Positions 24,855 to 38,800 are shown, counted from the first letter of the stretch. The stretch: DNA of 64,000 nucleotides from Macrocystis pyrifera (GCA_031763025.1 JASSKH010000035.1:3136320-3200319), one strand, 5' to 3'. Notes: generated by a model not told the origin, from the letters alone. Numbers and translations: made by a program.

Positions 24855-26468
24855 CATAGAACTACTTACTTAGATCTCGATCTCTGAGCGTGCTCGATTG
24901 GTACATCCCTGGCCTCTCAGAGCTCCCACTTGGAAATCGCCTCCTTTTATTACTTGCCGGACCCTTCCAGCGGGTCTTTGTTTTCTCCATTTCTCGTCGT
25001 ACTTTCAGTCTTTCTTTCCTTTTTTCGTCTTTGGTTCCGTATGCGTGCGTGTACTCCGAGTACGGTTCCGCGGACGAACCCGGCACCGTCGCGGGTGTCA
25101 GCGGATGCTGGCGGGTAGAGGGAGAGTTGCAAGGAGCGCGGTCGCCGCTTTCGTGCCTAGGCGTCGCGTGTGCCTCGAGACACAAGGGATGCATCAATAG
25201 ACTCTGTCTGGCCTTCATTTGTGATTTTTGATATGTACGAGAGTACGTACGAGTATTTAAGGGTCGTTCGGGATTGTAAGATAATATTCAAGCGGTGCTT
25301 ATTTTTGCGACAGGGATGAAAACCACAAGAGGGAGGTACCCCGAATGAGCACAACCATTGTCGAGCTTGCGTCGAGGTCCACGGTGAGCACCGGGCTTCA
25401 CGCGAGGCGGGCGACGGGGCTCACTGTGGAAGAGAGGGAGGAAAGCTTTACCCGGACTGAATCGGTGGCGAGATGGTCGCGAGAGGGGCGGGCGGCGTAC
25501 GAGGCTGAGAGAGAAGCTCTGCTGCATGATTTTTTCTTTTTTCCATATTTTCTTTTTGACCGTGTAGGGAAATGTAGACTAAAAATGTTACGTAACAAAC
25601 GCTACATGAATTTAAGGCTTATAAACTCGATTTCCACCACATTCTCCCTCACTAAACCTGACTTATCTCTTCTTTCGAGTAAGTCAGGAACCCCGATGAG
25701 ACTCTTGAGTATCCAAGTTTTACCTCCGACTTTTCGGTACCGGACTCAGTATGCAATGATCGCATTGCTCTTATCGTTCCTTCCTGGGTGTTTTCTAAGT
25801 GAGTGAGTTTTACAGGTTATTGAACATGAGATATTCCCCTTTTTTTTTTTCCTTTTTTCGGGGGATGAAGGCAAGAGTCGACCCACGGATCTCGCTCTTC
25901 ATAATCTCACGCCCTGTCTGCGACGCCATTGTAGGGAAATGTAGACTAAAAAAGTTACGTAACAAACGCTACATGAATTTAAGGCTAGTAAACTCGATTT
26001 CCACCACAACTGGTGTAAGGTGTTCCAATCAGGTAGTAAATTATTATACGAAAGGGGACGGGGGGGGGGGTTCTTTCAGAAAAATTTGCTTTCATTTTCA
26101 GTGTTTTTGCTGTGTTGCTGTGCCGTGCTGTGCTTTATTATCTTTCGTACATACGAGTACAGACACAGAGCATATCGAAAGAAGAAAATAAGTAACCTAA
26201 CTGGGGTATGTACGTATGTACGACATGTCAGCGAGCGTAGCGGAAAACCGCCCACGACGCGAAGCTTATGTGGCGTCCGAGCTGTTTTCTCCTGAAGATG
26301 GCGGCGGGAATCTTGGCATTGTTAAGTCGCCAGTTTGCAACTACGGGGGTCATGAAAAAAAACAATGTTCAATCAAAGACCTGTCCGCTTCGCATCGTTT
26401 GATATACTTTTCCTTCCTGAGCGAGCGTAGCGGGCGGCGTAGGCCGCCCGCGGAGCGAAGCGCCTTGT
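24855..26468. repeat. Dispersed repeat R1, copy 2, with insertion
   Basis: This is the second copy of the block at 14,021-15,131, in the same orientation and clearly diverged. It is longer because it carries a 446-bp insertion at 25,563-26,008 that is absent from copy 1. After the insertion the homology resumes with TGTAAGGTGTTCCAATC and continues to GCGAAGCGCCTTGTA. Confidence 0.85.
25563..26008. mobile_element. Miniature LTR-flanked insertion (TRIM-like)
   Basis: Two 79-bp direct repeats (25563-25641 and 25930-26008) flank a 288-bp interior. Each begins TGTAGGGAAATGTAGACTAA and ends GATTTCCACCACA, so they have the TG...CA ends typical of retrotransposon LTRs. The insert is bracketed by ACCG (25559-25562) and ACTG (26009-26012), a 4-bp target duplication with one change. 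The uninterrupted site with a single ACTG is present in repeat R1 copy 1 at 14722-14725. No clear primer-binding site, polypurine tract or coding capacity is visible, so the element must have been mobilised in trans if it is a TRIM. The LTRs differ at only a few bases. Confidence 0.8.
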
Positions 26469-26924
26469 ATGTATGTACCAATCTGTCCGGAAATGTCAGG
26501 AATATTTTCTTTTTTTCATACCAGGTACCTGGTACAATGGCCAAAATTGATCCGGTGCTGGCATCTATAGAACCGTAGGTTGGAGATTCGGCAGAACAGA
26601 AGTACTATATGAACAGTGGCCATAGCCAAGCTCTGTGGAAAACAGCACAGCAGTCAACAGAGCTCAGAGGGGGCGGGTGCAGATTTGTTTGGCGTTCGTG
26701 TTGATTTGATGTGGTGGATTCTTGTATGATAATTCCACAATCGGTACGCTTGTGGTCTCAAGAACGGATTAAAAAAAGTGTATGTCTGTCTGCCTGTCCG
26801 CATGAGGGTCACTCTATGGTCGCCTACGCACAAATTTATTTCAAAACGGCTACGCCCATGCCGCACGCATCAGGTCGAAGCCCTCGCGGAAGCGATCGTC
26901 ATGGCCCAAGCCACACCTCATCGG

Positions 26925-27215
26925 GTGCCCTGTGTGTGGATCCCAAACGGGGTGACGGATCGAGCAGCATCAATCTCTCGGCCGAGGCCAGCGGAAAAAA
27001 AATGTTTGTCAACTCTATTTTCAAGTGGAATAAGTTGGATGGAGTTCATTTTTGTGCTGTGCTACGAGCGATCATCGGCACAGCAGTGGCTAAGGCTTTC
27101 CTCCATCTCTCCCCCCTTCCCGCTTCTCTCCGTCCCTCCTCTCTCTCTCCCTCCCTCCTTCTCTCCTCCCTCCCTGCCTGCCCCCCCATCCTTGCTTCCT
27201 TGTACCTCGCGCCCT
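26925..27215. repeat. Duplicated segment with CT-rich tract, copy 1
   Basis: CCAAACGGGGTGACGGATCG begins a segment that continues through ATGTTTGTCAACTCTATTTT and CAGCAGTGGC into a long CTCC/CTCT microsatellite. The same order recurs at 27,630-27,880. Confidence 0.85.
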
Positions 27216-27629
27216 GGTACCTGGTACCTGTAGTAAGCACGCTGACCTAAAACGATAGTGCGGTCCTAAAGGGGTAAACTAGCAAACTTACCTTCGAAAC
27301 TTTCGTAAGTTTTATTTGTCAGCTCTTTTTTCAGGTGTGTGTGTGTTCTTCACATTGAACCGTTCGTTCTACCCGTCGACATCCAGCACAAGCAGTGTCA
27401 GCGCCGATTCTTCAATCCTAGAGAGGTACAAGTTCAGCGGTCACAAAACTACGCCACAGAGATATATTAGTACATTGTTACGTAATCAGTAATTTAAGCA
27501 GAGTAGACAATGCAATGCCATGTCATCATCCTGAATACGACAGGCACGGCATACACATTATATGAAAGAAAGAAAACAAAAGAAAAACCAATACCCTGTG
27601 TGTGGAGTTATCAGAGTTGACTTCCACCA

Positions 27630-27880
27630 TCCCAAACGGGGTGACGGGACGAGCAGCGGCAATCGCTCGCCCGAGGCCAGCGAAAACAAATGTTTGTCAA
27701 CTCTATTTTCAAGTGGAATAGGTTGGATGAAATTCATTTTTGTACTGTGCTACGAGCGATCAGCTGCACAGCAGTGGCAAAGGCTTTCCTCCATCCCTCC
27801 CTCCTTTCCGCTTATTTCCGTCCCTCCTCCCTCCCTCCCTCCCTCCCTCCCTCGCCCCCTCCCTCTTTCCTCCCATCTGT
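27630..27880. repeat. Duplicated segment with CT-rich tract, copy 2
   Basis: Second copy of the segment at 26,925-27,215, in the same orientation, with CCAAACGGGGTGACGGGACG, TGTTTGTCAACTCTATTTTC and a nearly pure CTCC tract (about 27,825-27,856). Confidence 0.85.
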
Positions 27881-28327
27881 GCTGTTTCCAACTATTTTAC
27901 GAACTTTGCGTTCCTTTTAGTGAATGGGGTAAGATAAACAAGTGAGATAATCAAGTGCGAGGTAGGGCGCCTTGCATCGCCTTCTCGGACCCTCAGAAGT
28001 CGTTCACAAAATAATGGAAAACGCGCGGACGGTTCACGTAGCTTGCAAAGTTGAGTATCGACCGATCTGCTGACCGGTTGAACTCACAGCTGACGTGCTT
28101 TTTTAGTTTTTAGTAACACAAAAACAAATCCCATCTGGAGAGACAGAACTATCTCCGAGATTGCCGTAGATGAATTGCAGCCACATGAATCACACCATGC
28201 TCCCTGCGTCGCAAGTAGGGTACAGCTCCTTCACCTTGCGTTGCAACTATTAGCAGGGCTCTGCTCCGTGTGACCATGCTGCAACCGACAATTTTTTCCG
28301 ACTTTTTTCGCCTCCACACTACTAGCT

Positions 28328-28411
28328 GTACCACTCTGTCCCGTAATATAAGTACCGTTTGTAGATCAATATTCACTCCAAACGGTACTTATATGTAGCG
28401 ACAGAGTGGTT
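28328..28411. mobile_element. Hairpin element with GTACCACTCTG ends
   Basis: The left arm TACCACTCTGTCCCGTAATA + TAAGTACCGTTTG pairs with the right arm CAAACGGTACTTATATGTAG + CGACAGAGTGGT around a short loop. A related end (CTGTACCACTCTGAGCGGAA + ATATAAGGACCGTTT) is found once in each large arm, at 33,661-33,697 and 61,262-61,301. It looks like a MITE built from terminal inverted repeats. Confidence 0.75.
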
Positions 28412-31200
28412 CAAGCAGGCATCATCGAGTCCCGAAGGGGTTAATAATGTATAATAATCCCGTCGGAACATGACGTTGATCAACTTCCACGCCTATTTCC
28501 GAGGCTTGTAGACAGGGGGAAGGTCATGCTAAAAATAAAGGTGGGTCGGTCGTCACCTACTTCTGTTCGGATTACTATTAATAGTTCCCAACCGAATTTA
28601 ATCCGAACCCTAACATTGACCACCACCATACACGCCGATCGCCATACACGCACGTATTAAGGTGGCACCTAACATAGCAACGCATATCGTTGGCTCTGCT
28701 CTTCAGAACTATATCCAAGTATATTCAAGTCCCAAAGGGATGGAATCAATACGGTGGTACTCCCGTCTGGACGTAAGGTTCTACTATCATTGCGTCGGTA
28801 CGCCTTTCCAGCGTCGTGAAGACGAATCGACTGTGCCGCCTCGTGCGTGTGGGACCTGGTTCCGCCCAACTCGAACTCGCGAGTGCCGTCATAAAGATCA
28901 TCGTTCGCGGTCTTCTAGGTTACGGATACGTCAACCGCCAAAACATTGTATTCGCTCACAGATACAGCAATCAAACCATCTTCCCCCGACGAAGCTCATT
29001 TCTCGTTCAAGACCCCAAGATCATCATTGACGGCTCATCAGAATAATGTGCACACACGGCAAAGGCCCGGCACACGCTGCCATTATTGGGAAGAAAGACG
29101 CCTCGTATTGCTTCGAGCTCCATCAAGTTAGCGCCGTTGCGCGTGTTAGTGTGTACCGTCCATAGACGAGTCTTGCGGAGCTGACGTAGGCAGGCCCGCA
29201 AGAGAGTTGGGTCCCTCTTCTCGTAGTCATGACTCTTCGCTTATCGTGTTGATTTCGTGAAGGCATTCGCGCGGTCAAGGATCCGTTAGGAAACTGCAGC
29301 TGTAGCGGTATCGCAGGAGAAACTAGCAAGCATCGGTTCGAACCTTTGTCGGCTTGAAGCTGTTCATGTGATATTAATAGTTGCATCTACGGTACCGTGG
29401 CAGCAACAGTGTCAGCAACCGTGCCAATAGCTCAGTCCAAGAGACTAAAACGCCTCGGTGAAGGTCATCACCGAGAAGTACAGCAGCAAGGCACTGACGC
29501 TGTCGAGACATCCTTAGGAAACAGCGGCCGACACCGTTGAAGCAACAAGAAAAAAACATTGGTTCGGACTGCTGCTCAAAAACGCTTCGTGCGATAGTTG
29601 CATCTACTGACTGCACCGCTCCGAAAAAACAACAGACGAGATAGATTGTTTTGCCTGAAAGTCTAACTCTTCGGTCAGAACCGCGGAGCGTGCAGATGCG
29701 GCATTGCAAACCACAACCAAATAAACAAACACACGATATCTCTGTCATCACTACACTAACAAAGAGCCGTCAAGGCGTGCGCTACAGCTCGCGGCGGCTG
29801 TTCATCTTCTCATGTATACCGTCCTAGCCGCAACTTTACCTTCTTCGTAAACTAAATGCCAGGGTATACACAGAGAGAAAGCGCGACAACATGCAACTCG
29901 TGTACTGTAAGGTTCCACACCCAGAACACAACCCGTCTTTGCCCCCATCAACGATAAACATAGCATCCGCAAGTTCCTTCTGGTTATAGCACGCCTTTTC
30001 CAGGAACGACGTTAGCAGCGGCTACAACAAGAATGAGTGGGGGGTCACGGTTCTCCCACGATAAAAGTTCTACAACGTACCACTCCGAATGAAAAGGCAA
30101 GGAGCGTTTGGTCTCCATACTTGTACTCCAATGGTCCTTACATTCCGCCCAAGTGATAGTGGTGTGGGAGAAGGCTGCGCTCATGCACCTCCCAAACAGC
30201 CAGGAACATCGCGAGGGAACATCAACGCCAGTCAAACGGGCCACCAACGTCTCTCGACCTACAGGACACCATAATTAGTTTTACCAGTCACATTAAACTA
30301 AAGCGCACTTCACCGGTGGTGACTATTTTCGCATAAACTACTGTAATACCAGGTACTATTCGCGTACACTACATTATTTTTTACGTTTGCCATCCGACGG
30401 CAGCTTGCAGCATGAGCTTCAACATCGATCACTAGAGCAACACATACAGCGAAAAAAACATTCCCAGAAAGACGAAGAAACCAAGCAAGGCAAATCGAAA
30501 AAGTAAACCTATTGCACGAAGTTCAACTAGCCCTTACTCTTTGTACCTACAGTAGTTCCGACGCAAGATCCATTAAATAGCAGATTTACTCCATCCACCT
30601 GCTGCGCATTACATTCAATACATCAACTGAATTCCCCTCCGTACATACATACGTACCGGCACATGGGATTGCGGCAGGCAACGTCGAATTCCTGCGTCCG
30701 GAACCCGCCCAACCATCGCTCCTAGCGCTAGAAATTCGCGCTAGAGTTTCATCATATATCGCAAATGTTCGCCGCCGGCAGGCCTACCGGGAGCCCTGGT
30801 GATAGCAACGACAACAACAAGAAGAACGCCGCCTTCCTACACCAAAACTGGTATATTGAGGTAAATTCGAAAGGAGCGCTCAAAATGACCGGACTCCTAC
30901 CATATTTGCTGCCTTGTGTCTTGTGACAGTGCATTCTTTGATTCGTAGGGATCCATCGCGATTCCGCCGCCTCTTGTAGCAAGAGCGGAAGAAGCGGGCA
31001 AGGCGATTCACTATGAGAGACCTTGCGAAAGCTCTACGACCTACTGCACCTTTCCTCGAGGGTAAATGCGCAAACGAGACAACTGCGCCATAAAAATCCA
31101 ATGCTGACGAAAATCCCTTTGTTATACATGCGTGTAGTACGGCAAGAACTGGTCTACTCTGATTCCTTATCGCTTTCTCGAAAAAATATGAGCGCAGCTA

Positions 31201-31580
31201 GAGGGGTTTTAAGCACCCTCGACACAACACAAAGCTTGTTTTATTCAAAAAGTTCCGGACCCCATATCCGGTTACACAAAGAAGAAAAAGAGAAGGACCA
31301 CTACACTGCGACAACAACCAGCAGCCGCCGATGACACATACTCCCTCCCCAGTCACCCAGCACCAAGCAAGCGTCCTCTGCCTCTATAGAGGGGTTTCAA
31401 GCGCCCAACACACAACATGCACCTTGCTTTCTGTGAGAAGGCTCAGCACCCCACCCGGTTACACACAAAATAGAAAAGAGAACAAGTGAAGGACCACTAC
31501 ACCACGACAGCAACCAGCAGCGGACTATAACAAATACTTCCTCCCCACCCAGCACCAAGCAAGCGTCCTCTGCCTTCTGT
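31201..31580. repeat. Tandem duplication of about 190 bp near outer part of left arm
   Basis: Two units each begin GAGGGGTTT(T/C)AAGC, contain a GGTTACACA block and GGACCACTACAC, and end CAAGCAAGCGTCCTCTGCCT. Both units are mirrored in the other arm at about 63,410-63,800, so the duplication predates, or was copied with, the large inversion. Confidence 0.85.
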
Positions 31581-32812
31581 ATAGCAGAATCCCAGGTTCT
31601 CGCACCACGGGCGGAAGCACGGGTAAACGCGAAGAAAACCAACAAGAGAAGGTTCACCACACGACCGCACAGCCGGCACACTATACGGACATCAAACTTG
31701 CAATCCGATCGCTCACAGCCCCGAGGGCCCTCTGGTTCTCTAGCAAAAACATAGGTCCGCTGTGGTCACCCACCTACTACTTACGTACCTCACTATCTTA
31801 AAAATCCCATACCACACCACGGACGGTGTTACCCAAAAATACTAGAGAGGAACCCGTCTTCTTCAAAAACGTGTCGAGTGGCGCAGTCGCACAACGGCTT
31901 TCGAACCTTCGCCATCCGCCGGACAAGGACGGGACAGGCAATCTGCCGTGTCGCATCAATCAAGGACGAACACGAGGCCACACACGAACAACGGCAGCGA
32001 GGGTTTTGCCAGAGCGGGGGGGGGGGGATGGGCGACGCGAATGCACCAGGTAAATGTCAAACAAATGCCATGCCCAATGGTTGAATACATATCCCTGCAT
32101 TCCACGCTTTCAGACTGTGTTCCCTCAGCAAGGGATACTCATATATATATACATATACATCCTCTACGAGGCCAGGTAAAATCCGTAGCAATCGCGATCG
32201 AAGCACGACACACAGCTGGCAAATATGAGTTTCGACAAAATGTTCGATCTCACCGACGGCTACTGTTTCTTATTCTTATACATATACTTATTATTAGGGT
32301 TGCAGTCAGAGGGTTAGCGTGATGGTGCGCTGAAAACGCGGGCCTGGTAGATGCAAGTCTCATCTTGAAGTACACTGATACGCGCGCTTGCTTTTGTAGT
32401 TAGTTTTTGCTTGTTTTTTTAGTTAGGTTTTGGTGGCCCAAGTGTGTCTCATAAGGTATGGTTCAGGGTATATGCATATATCTCGTCCGTAGTAGGGCGG
32501 AATAAACCACCGAGCTCACAGGATAAGTTCACACGCGAAGGCGTGAGGGCCACCCCAACCAGTGTAAACTTCTTCGTAGCGCATGTGCGAGAAAACAGAG
32601 TAGGCGAATACGAACCGGATGTGGGCAACTGCCCCACTTCCAACCGACTTGCTGAAACATATAACCACGGCTGATATACCCGGACACGTGTATTCTTGTT
32701 CTGTGTGCTACAAATGACACAGTGCTTTTTCCCTCTCTCCTTGGAGCTACCGCTGACGATGATGCTTCATACTTCCACGCGCAAAAACAGGACACGCATC
32801 AGGCACCTGTAC
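31581..32812. other. Sequence beyond last recognised RBR exon, left arm
   Basis: On the minus strand a short Cys-rich open segment (CRLCGRVVN, near 31,660-31,681) and a frame near 32,449-32,643 are open in both arms, but I could not connect either to the RBR gene by phase. They may belong to its 3' end or untranslated region. A TATATATATACATATA tract lies near 32,140-32,155. Confidence 0.4.
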
Positions 32813-35800
32813 CTGGTGACTGCAGGCCTCCGTGCGGTCCTCGCACTCGCACCCCTCCAGAACCTTGGCCCCGGCCTCTTCACGAGCACGCATCCGAGCG
32901 AGCTCCACATGAAAGGCCTCGGAGTTAAATTGCCGCCACCACGTCGCGTATCGCACAGTGGACTCCAGCTGTTTCGAACGCACCGGGACGACGGAGAAAG
33001 AGAGAGTTGAAAAACTATCCTTGCGCGTTTTCTTCGGAGAGGACGCACGAGATAGGGGTAAAACCAAGTACTGTATCGCGAACTGACGGGAATCCTCCTC
33101 ATCCATTGGAACTGAGAAACTACCCCCAATATCTCTGGGTTCCGATTCGGGTGATGGGCGTAGATGTGCCAATTTTAAGCCCATCCAGTTTGAAGCCATA
33201 GTAGAGATAAGACTAGATAAAAAAACGGCTTGTCGTCGCGAGCAAAAAGCCTGCTTGGAATTAGAATGAGATCATTGTTTTTCAGCAGCAAGAAATAAAA
33301 CCAAAACGGAGATAGGACCACGGAAATTGCCTGGTCACGGGGTAGCCTTCAAATGGGTACACCACTTTAGCTGCTTACCGTATGTTCGGCTTAGCGTGAG
33401 CTTACCACAATAGTTGCTTACAATGTTTGGCGCGTCCTACAGGGTATCACAGTTTTTTTTGCTTTGCAAGGCAAGTATTTCTGACCAAGTGGAACCTCAG
33501 CCGAAGAACTGCCCGGTATATACTGTATGTATCCCGTTCATGTGTGTTTACAAATGTTATTCGGTTTGAAACCAGGCGATGAGATTTGTTATCGGGTTAA
33601 ACAAACCCTGCAACTCTGGTCGTAAACACAAGAACCATTTGATTTTCATATTAATATCTAAACGGTCCTTATATTTCCGCTCAGAGTGGTACAGAATTTT
33701 TCAGAAGAACAAGTTTTGGGTGAGGAATGCAGCCCCCTCCTCATGTGTGCATCTCAGAAACATGCACAGATCATCTATATATTATCTACTAGATCATCCC
33801 CACTTCATGATATAGATCTTGCGAAGCACATCTATTCCCGATCTTGCATGATCTAGCTCATGCTGCCCGGTGGGACCCGGATAACCCGCATGATATAGCA
33901 CATAATTCCTGAGTTGCATCTGTACTATGATATGCAGATCCTGCACAAACTCTCACAGCGGCAGGTGAGAAACTAGATCATCTACAGTAGACAGATCAGA
34001 TAGATCATCATCTATCTGTCTGAGGTGCGCAAACATTAGGTGCTATGCCACCCTTATCTTAGCGCGCGCCGTTTCCGAAAGTCGGTTGTAGGATGTGAGC
34101 TGTAGAGGTTATCGAGCGAGGACCCCAGAAAAACCACTGTAGATGCCCGTACCCCTATGTTAGCACGCGCCAGTACTTAGCAGTAGGTGAGTAAGTGAGA
34201 TACTATCTTGTCCCCTTCCCTTCCGGTGGAGGTATCGAAACCATAACATGTTCCTACGGTACGTAAAAATACATATTTTTCTCAAACGTGAGCTGTGAGA
34301 TCGATCGAGATAGTCATCGAAACTCATATTTTGCAAGCTGTGTGTGATGCTTCAATCGATCGCGCGTTTCACGTACGGGTTTCATGCTTTGTAAACACGC
34401 CACCGCTGTATTTAAATACTGCTCACCTTACAGTCGCACATCATATTACGTTTGACCAACACCGGGACGACGGACAGCACCAAAGCCGCGGCCACGGCAG
34501 CAGCACCTTGATCTCCGTGGGTGTCCGAAAACCGTATCGCTCCTATACGTGAACGATTGTGCGATTTCCACGCGTTTGCCAAGCTCTCGAGGGTTCGCTG
34601 TTCCATGCTTCTGACCCTACCATGGCCGCCCCACTTGCCGCACATCTGCAAACACGACCGGCTTTGCTTGTCATCCGGCTTGAGAGGTGGCCGGTTCCCG
34701 ACGTTGTCGGCGTTCGATTGTCTCTCGGCCGATCGTCTCTCGGAGTACGAAATGTACGCCCCGTACGCGCGCTTGAACGATCGCGAGAAACAGCAAGCAG
34801 ACCCCACCACCACGTCCGGGTCCCTGCCGTTGTGGTCGTTGCCGTCACTGCTGGGCTCCTCGCCTTGGCGTGTACAACGACCTTGCTCGGCAGTGTTCAG
34901 TGGAAAACGAGGAGGAGAGTGCATCGCCTCCCACGCTGCTGCTCGCTGCACGATCACGTCCGCACGGACGCGATCAATCACCGCCCAGTGTAGACGCACG
35001 AACGCCTTGAGCATGGGTCCCTGTTCAGCAGCCGCGTGCTCCGGGTAGCTCTGCAAAAACGTGACACGCCGTGCTGCCGTTTCCACTGCGCGCTGCTCTT
35101 CGAGGGGGTCTCGGCCGGTGCCGGCCAACACCTTCACGGCGCAACACAAACTTCGCCTACCCCACAGTGCGATCCAGGCCTGAGACAGTCGCTCTTCCTC
35201 TAGTGCCTGTTTGCCGAACGAAGGGCGTCGCACACAACGGACAGATATAGAACGATCTAAATCATATGGATCCTACCCGGCCACTATGAGACGTTGTGCA
35301 GGATCTGTATTGTACAAATCCAACTCAGGAACACGTACTAGGTCATGCAGACTATTGCGGCTTCCATCCGCGGAAACATGAGCTAGATTATGCAGATCAG
35401 GAATATACCTGCCCTGAAACATTTACCTGGTAGATAATTGCGTGGGAAAGATCTGTATTATCTATAACATCTGTCCGATGTGTGTACGAAAGAGGCGTGA
35501 TTCCAAGCACATCGGGGGCTGGTCGTCGGGAGAGTGATGCGCCGCAAGCTGTGTCCAGTTCGTCACGCTGCGAGGGAGGAGCTCTCCTCCTAAGGGGTGC
35601 ATGCATGCATGCCTCGCCTCTACGAGAAACCCTGGTCACGCCAAAGCGATTCACTCAATAATATCTACCACGGTATGCGATTACCTGGTAGACAATTTAA
35701 TATAGGATGACCGAAACAAAAACAAAGGATTTGGTGCGGTTCACAAGACCTCGTAAAGAGGGTGTAGTTTACCTCATGGTGAGAACGCAAACAAGAAGCA

Positions 35801-38800
35801 ACCCCACTCACCATTTGGCGTCTCAGCCGTCTTTGCCTTCCCGCACAACTGGCGAGCCACGTGAAAACACCATCCCCAAGCTGCTGCGACCCGAACGACG
35901 ACACCACAGACACCTTCCTCGTCAAAATGAGCCGCGGGCAGGTCGCACGAGGCTGGGCAAGCCGCCTTGGCGGGTGCCGCCTCCATATGTTGGCTGGCGG
36001 CGGTAAAGGCCTGGCGTAACCTACGCTCATCCTAGAAGACGCCACCGGCGTTACCGTGTTGCCAAGCGCTGGAGTCTGCGAAGAAGGGCCTTCCGCTCCG
36101 TCGTTCTCCGCAGAGTTCTTTATCCTTATGCCGAGCCAGTCAAAGAGAGGTGCTTGAGCGGGCTCTATGGCCGCGATGCGCAACGCGCGGCGGGAGTACT
36201 CGGCGGCGGCGTGCACATGGGCGATATTATCGCCGCTGCTTTCGTTGCCATAGAAGGCCTCCACGAGAGATAGGCGTGCGGCATGCTTGCTTCGTAATAC
36301 ACGACGAACGAGCCGCTGCATCAATCAGTATGAAAGAAAGAAGGAAGCGGGGACGAAAATTCGAGGTCAAAACCCTGTCGATTTATGTGGTTATTGAGTT
36401 GCGGATGACGGTTTACCCCCGCCGTGACGGTGTCTTTTGCTATTAACAGCACCCCTTTCACACAATCATAAACGTGCACAAGTCGCCCTGCGCGCTCATG
36501 TAGTTGCCTCGCAAAAGCGACCTCCTCCTTTACCAAGACACCAAGACGACTGACTACGAGTTATTCCGACGACATGTGTGGTACACGTGTGCGGCTGCAA
36601 ACATCAGATGCATCATGGGCAGCCTGCCCTGTTTCGGAAAAGGCGCTATTGGCGGCTGATTGCATCCACGCTCGCGTCGAACGAGATCACTCCCTCCAAT
36701 CATAGACCCCCATCATCTCTTCAACATCTCCGTCGACAGGCTCACATTGTTTTCACCGAGCCAAGCCCTGGCAGACGTCGCTTCCCACGCCCGTTCGGCC
36801 TCACTCTGATTCACGGGTCGGGTGCATGCTATACCAGAGTAGCCCAAGGGTCCGGGCACCCTGTTACTGCATCGGTGCGCCTGTGGACACGGCGGCAAGA
36901 AACAGACAAAAACAAAAACGAACGAGACAAATGATTTTCTCTTGCAACGCTCTTTCACTTCACACTTTTCTCACCCGAGCATTCATCACTCATCGGGCTG
37001 CTCCCCAGCCACTTCACGAAACCCCATCAGCCAATGGGGCCGGTCGCTTTTCATGCAACCTATCAGCCAACGAGTGGCGCGCGACCTCCTCCTCCTCCGC
37101 CTCCTCCTCCCGATATGTCAGCACTCACCTGGTGCAACGCCCAATGGGCAGTAAAGTGCGGGTTTTCCTCGCCGTATAACTCCGCTCGAGCTAGCCTGGT
37201 ATCGCCCTGATATGTGTTGGCAAACATCTGTGCCGTGCGCAACTCCTCCGCCGATCCTGGCTCTAGGAGGGGTGTATCTTGGACTGGTTCCGGGACCGGC
37301 CCTTGTACTGGTGCCGAGACCCGGTTATGGAGTGGCTCCGGGACCGGCTCTTGGACCAAGTGTGGCTCATGAACCACCAGCGAAGCGGCTTCGCCCCCCC
37401 CCACATCTTCGATGATCTAGGAACCAATCCGAAGACAACCGAAAGGTAGACAGATTTGAGTTTAGTTTGGTGGAGGGTGATGGAAAGCGTTGTTGAGCAT
37501 TTTCAGCTCCTTTACCGTCGACTTCGACCTTCTACTGCGCGTGGTGAGACCGAACGAACGGGCGTGCGTGTTGTGGTGGCAAATGCTCTCAAATACGGGT
37601 TGCTGTGTGTCATTTGACTGAGGGGTCAATCGGCGCCCCGCCCTGAGCTAATCGTACATCGTCGCTTGGAAAAATAACAGGGCCGGCCCTGGGTTAGCTC
37701 GAGTAATCTCTGGTGTCGGCAAAGAAGCAATATTTGGAATTATTGGAAACTGTTTAATCTCTGCAGATGCCCCTTGGTTTGCTTGGACAATAAGTGCCAT
37801 CACACCTATCAGCGTCATCATCGGTGCCATAGAATACGCCCGCATCTGACAGCCCGCGGAAGAGAATGGAATCAATGAATTACGCGCGTTTCCACCAAAA
37901 CAGCCGACGGTAGTGCAACGTTTATCACACTGTAGGAAAATGATCCTTTCGCAAGAGAGGCAAAAAGAGGAGGACAGAGAGAGAGAGATGGGGGCAAGAA
38001 CTATCTATCGTAGTTAAGCAGCCAGCCTGAGCGTTATCTGGTTAAAGAAGGGAAGAAGATCACCTGCCCACAATCTTCGTCGACCGCAGCAACCTCTGCG
38101 GCTCTGACTTCTGCCTCTCTCAAACCAAGGAAGTCTTGCCGAAGGATAATCACGGCCGCTCGGGCTGGGTCATCGGCGTGATCGGCTCGGAACATGTCAC
38201 ACATCTGGGTCGTGCAACCATCGCCGATGGTGCGGTTGGTGCGGTTGGTGCGGAAGGGGGGGTGAGGGAGAGGGGAGGGTGTTGCACCATTTCCGGCGTT
38301 AGCCCCGGGAGGAACAAGGACCACAGTCTGTCACAACTTGAAATACAATCACGGCACAGCACAGGGACTTACACATCTATACAGGTAATTCCGCCTGATC
38401 TACCAACGGATGGGACGAGGCGGAGTCATTGTGTCCCCCTCCCGTGGAAAAAACGTAGCGAGAGCCAAAAAGTTGCAGGTGTCTCTATTAGCAGCAGGAA
38501 CACTTCTCCATCTCGGGAGAGATGCGCGGTCGATGACTAATTGACTAAGGCAAGCAACAAATGAGTACACCCCCCCCCGCGCTCCCCCGTCACTCACGCG
38601 ACTATTGCGTACACGGGTATACAGGTAAATGAGCTTGCCTGGGCAGTCCTCTCGCGAACCAGCGCATCCCAGCAAAACTCCTTCCCGCATACGCACGTGA
38701 TCGTATTGCAACCTGCAGTATCAGAGTGTGATAATATAGTACGCTGGTTGGTTAGATAGCGCGCTTACGAATGGCTTCGAAGCCCCGCGGAAAGTATTAT

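Larger units (their letters stand above)
26469..30999. other. Gene-poor interval left of the large palindrome
   Basis: I recognise no gene here. The interval contains a duplicated segment with CT-rich microsatellites (26,925-27,215 and 27,630-27,880), a strong hairpin (28,328-28,411) and scattered TACCWGGTA motifs. The frame at 28,816-29,046 (plus) reads as a moderately protein-like sequence (ELASAVIKIIVRGLLGYGYV) without a recognised family; it could be an exon or an element fragment. Confidence 0.45.

Noticed and set aside
37648-37875. Nonsense change (CAA to TAA) in the right-arm equivalent near 57,043
   Set aside because: In the phase-consistent model the exon ends at 37,806 (57,013), so the change lies in the following intron and need not inactivate the gene.
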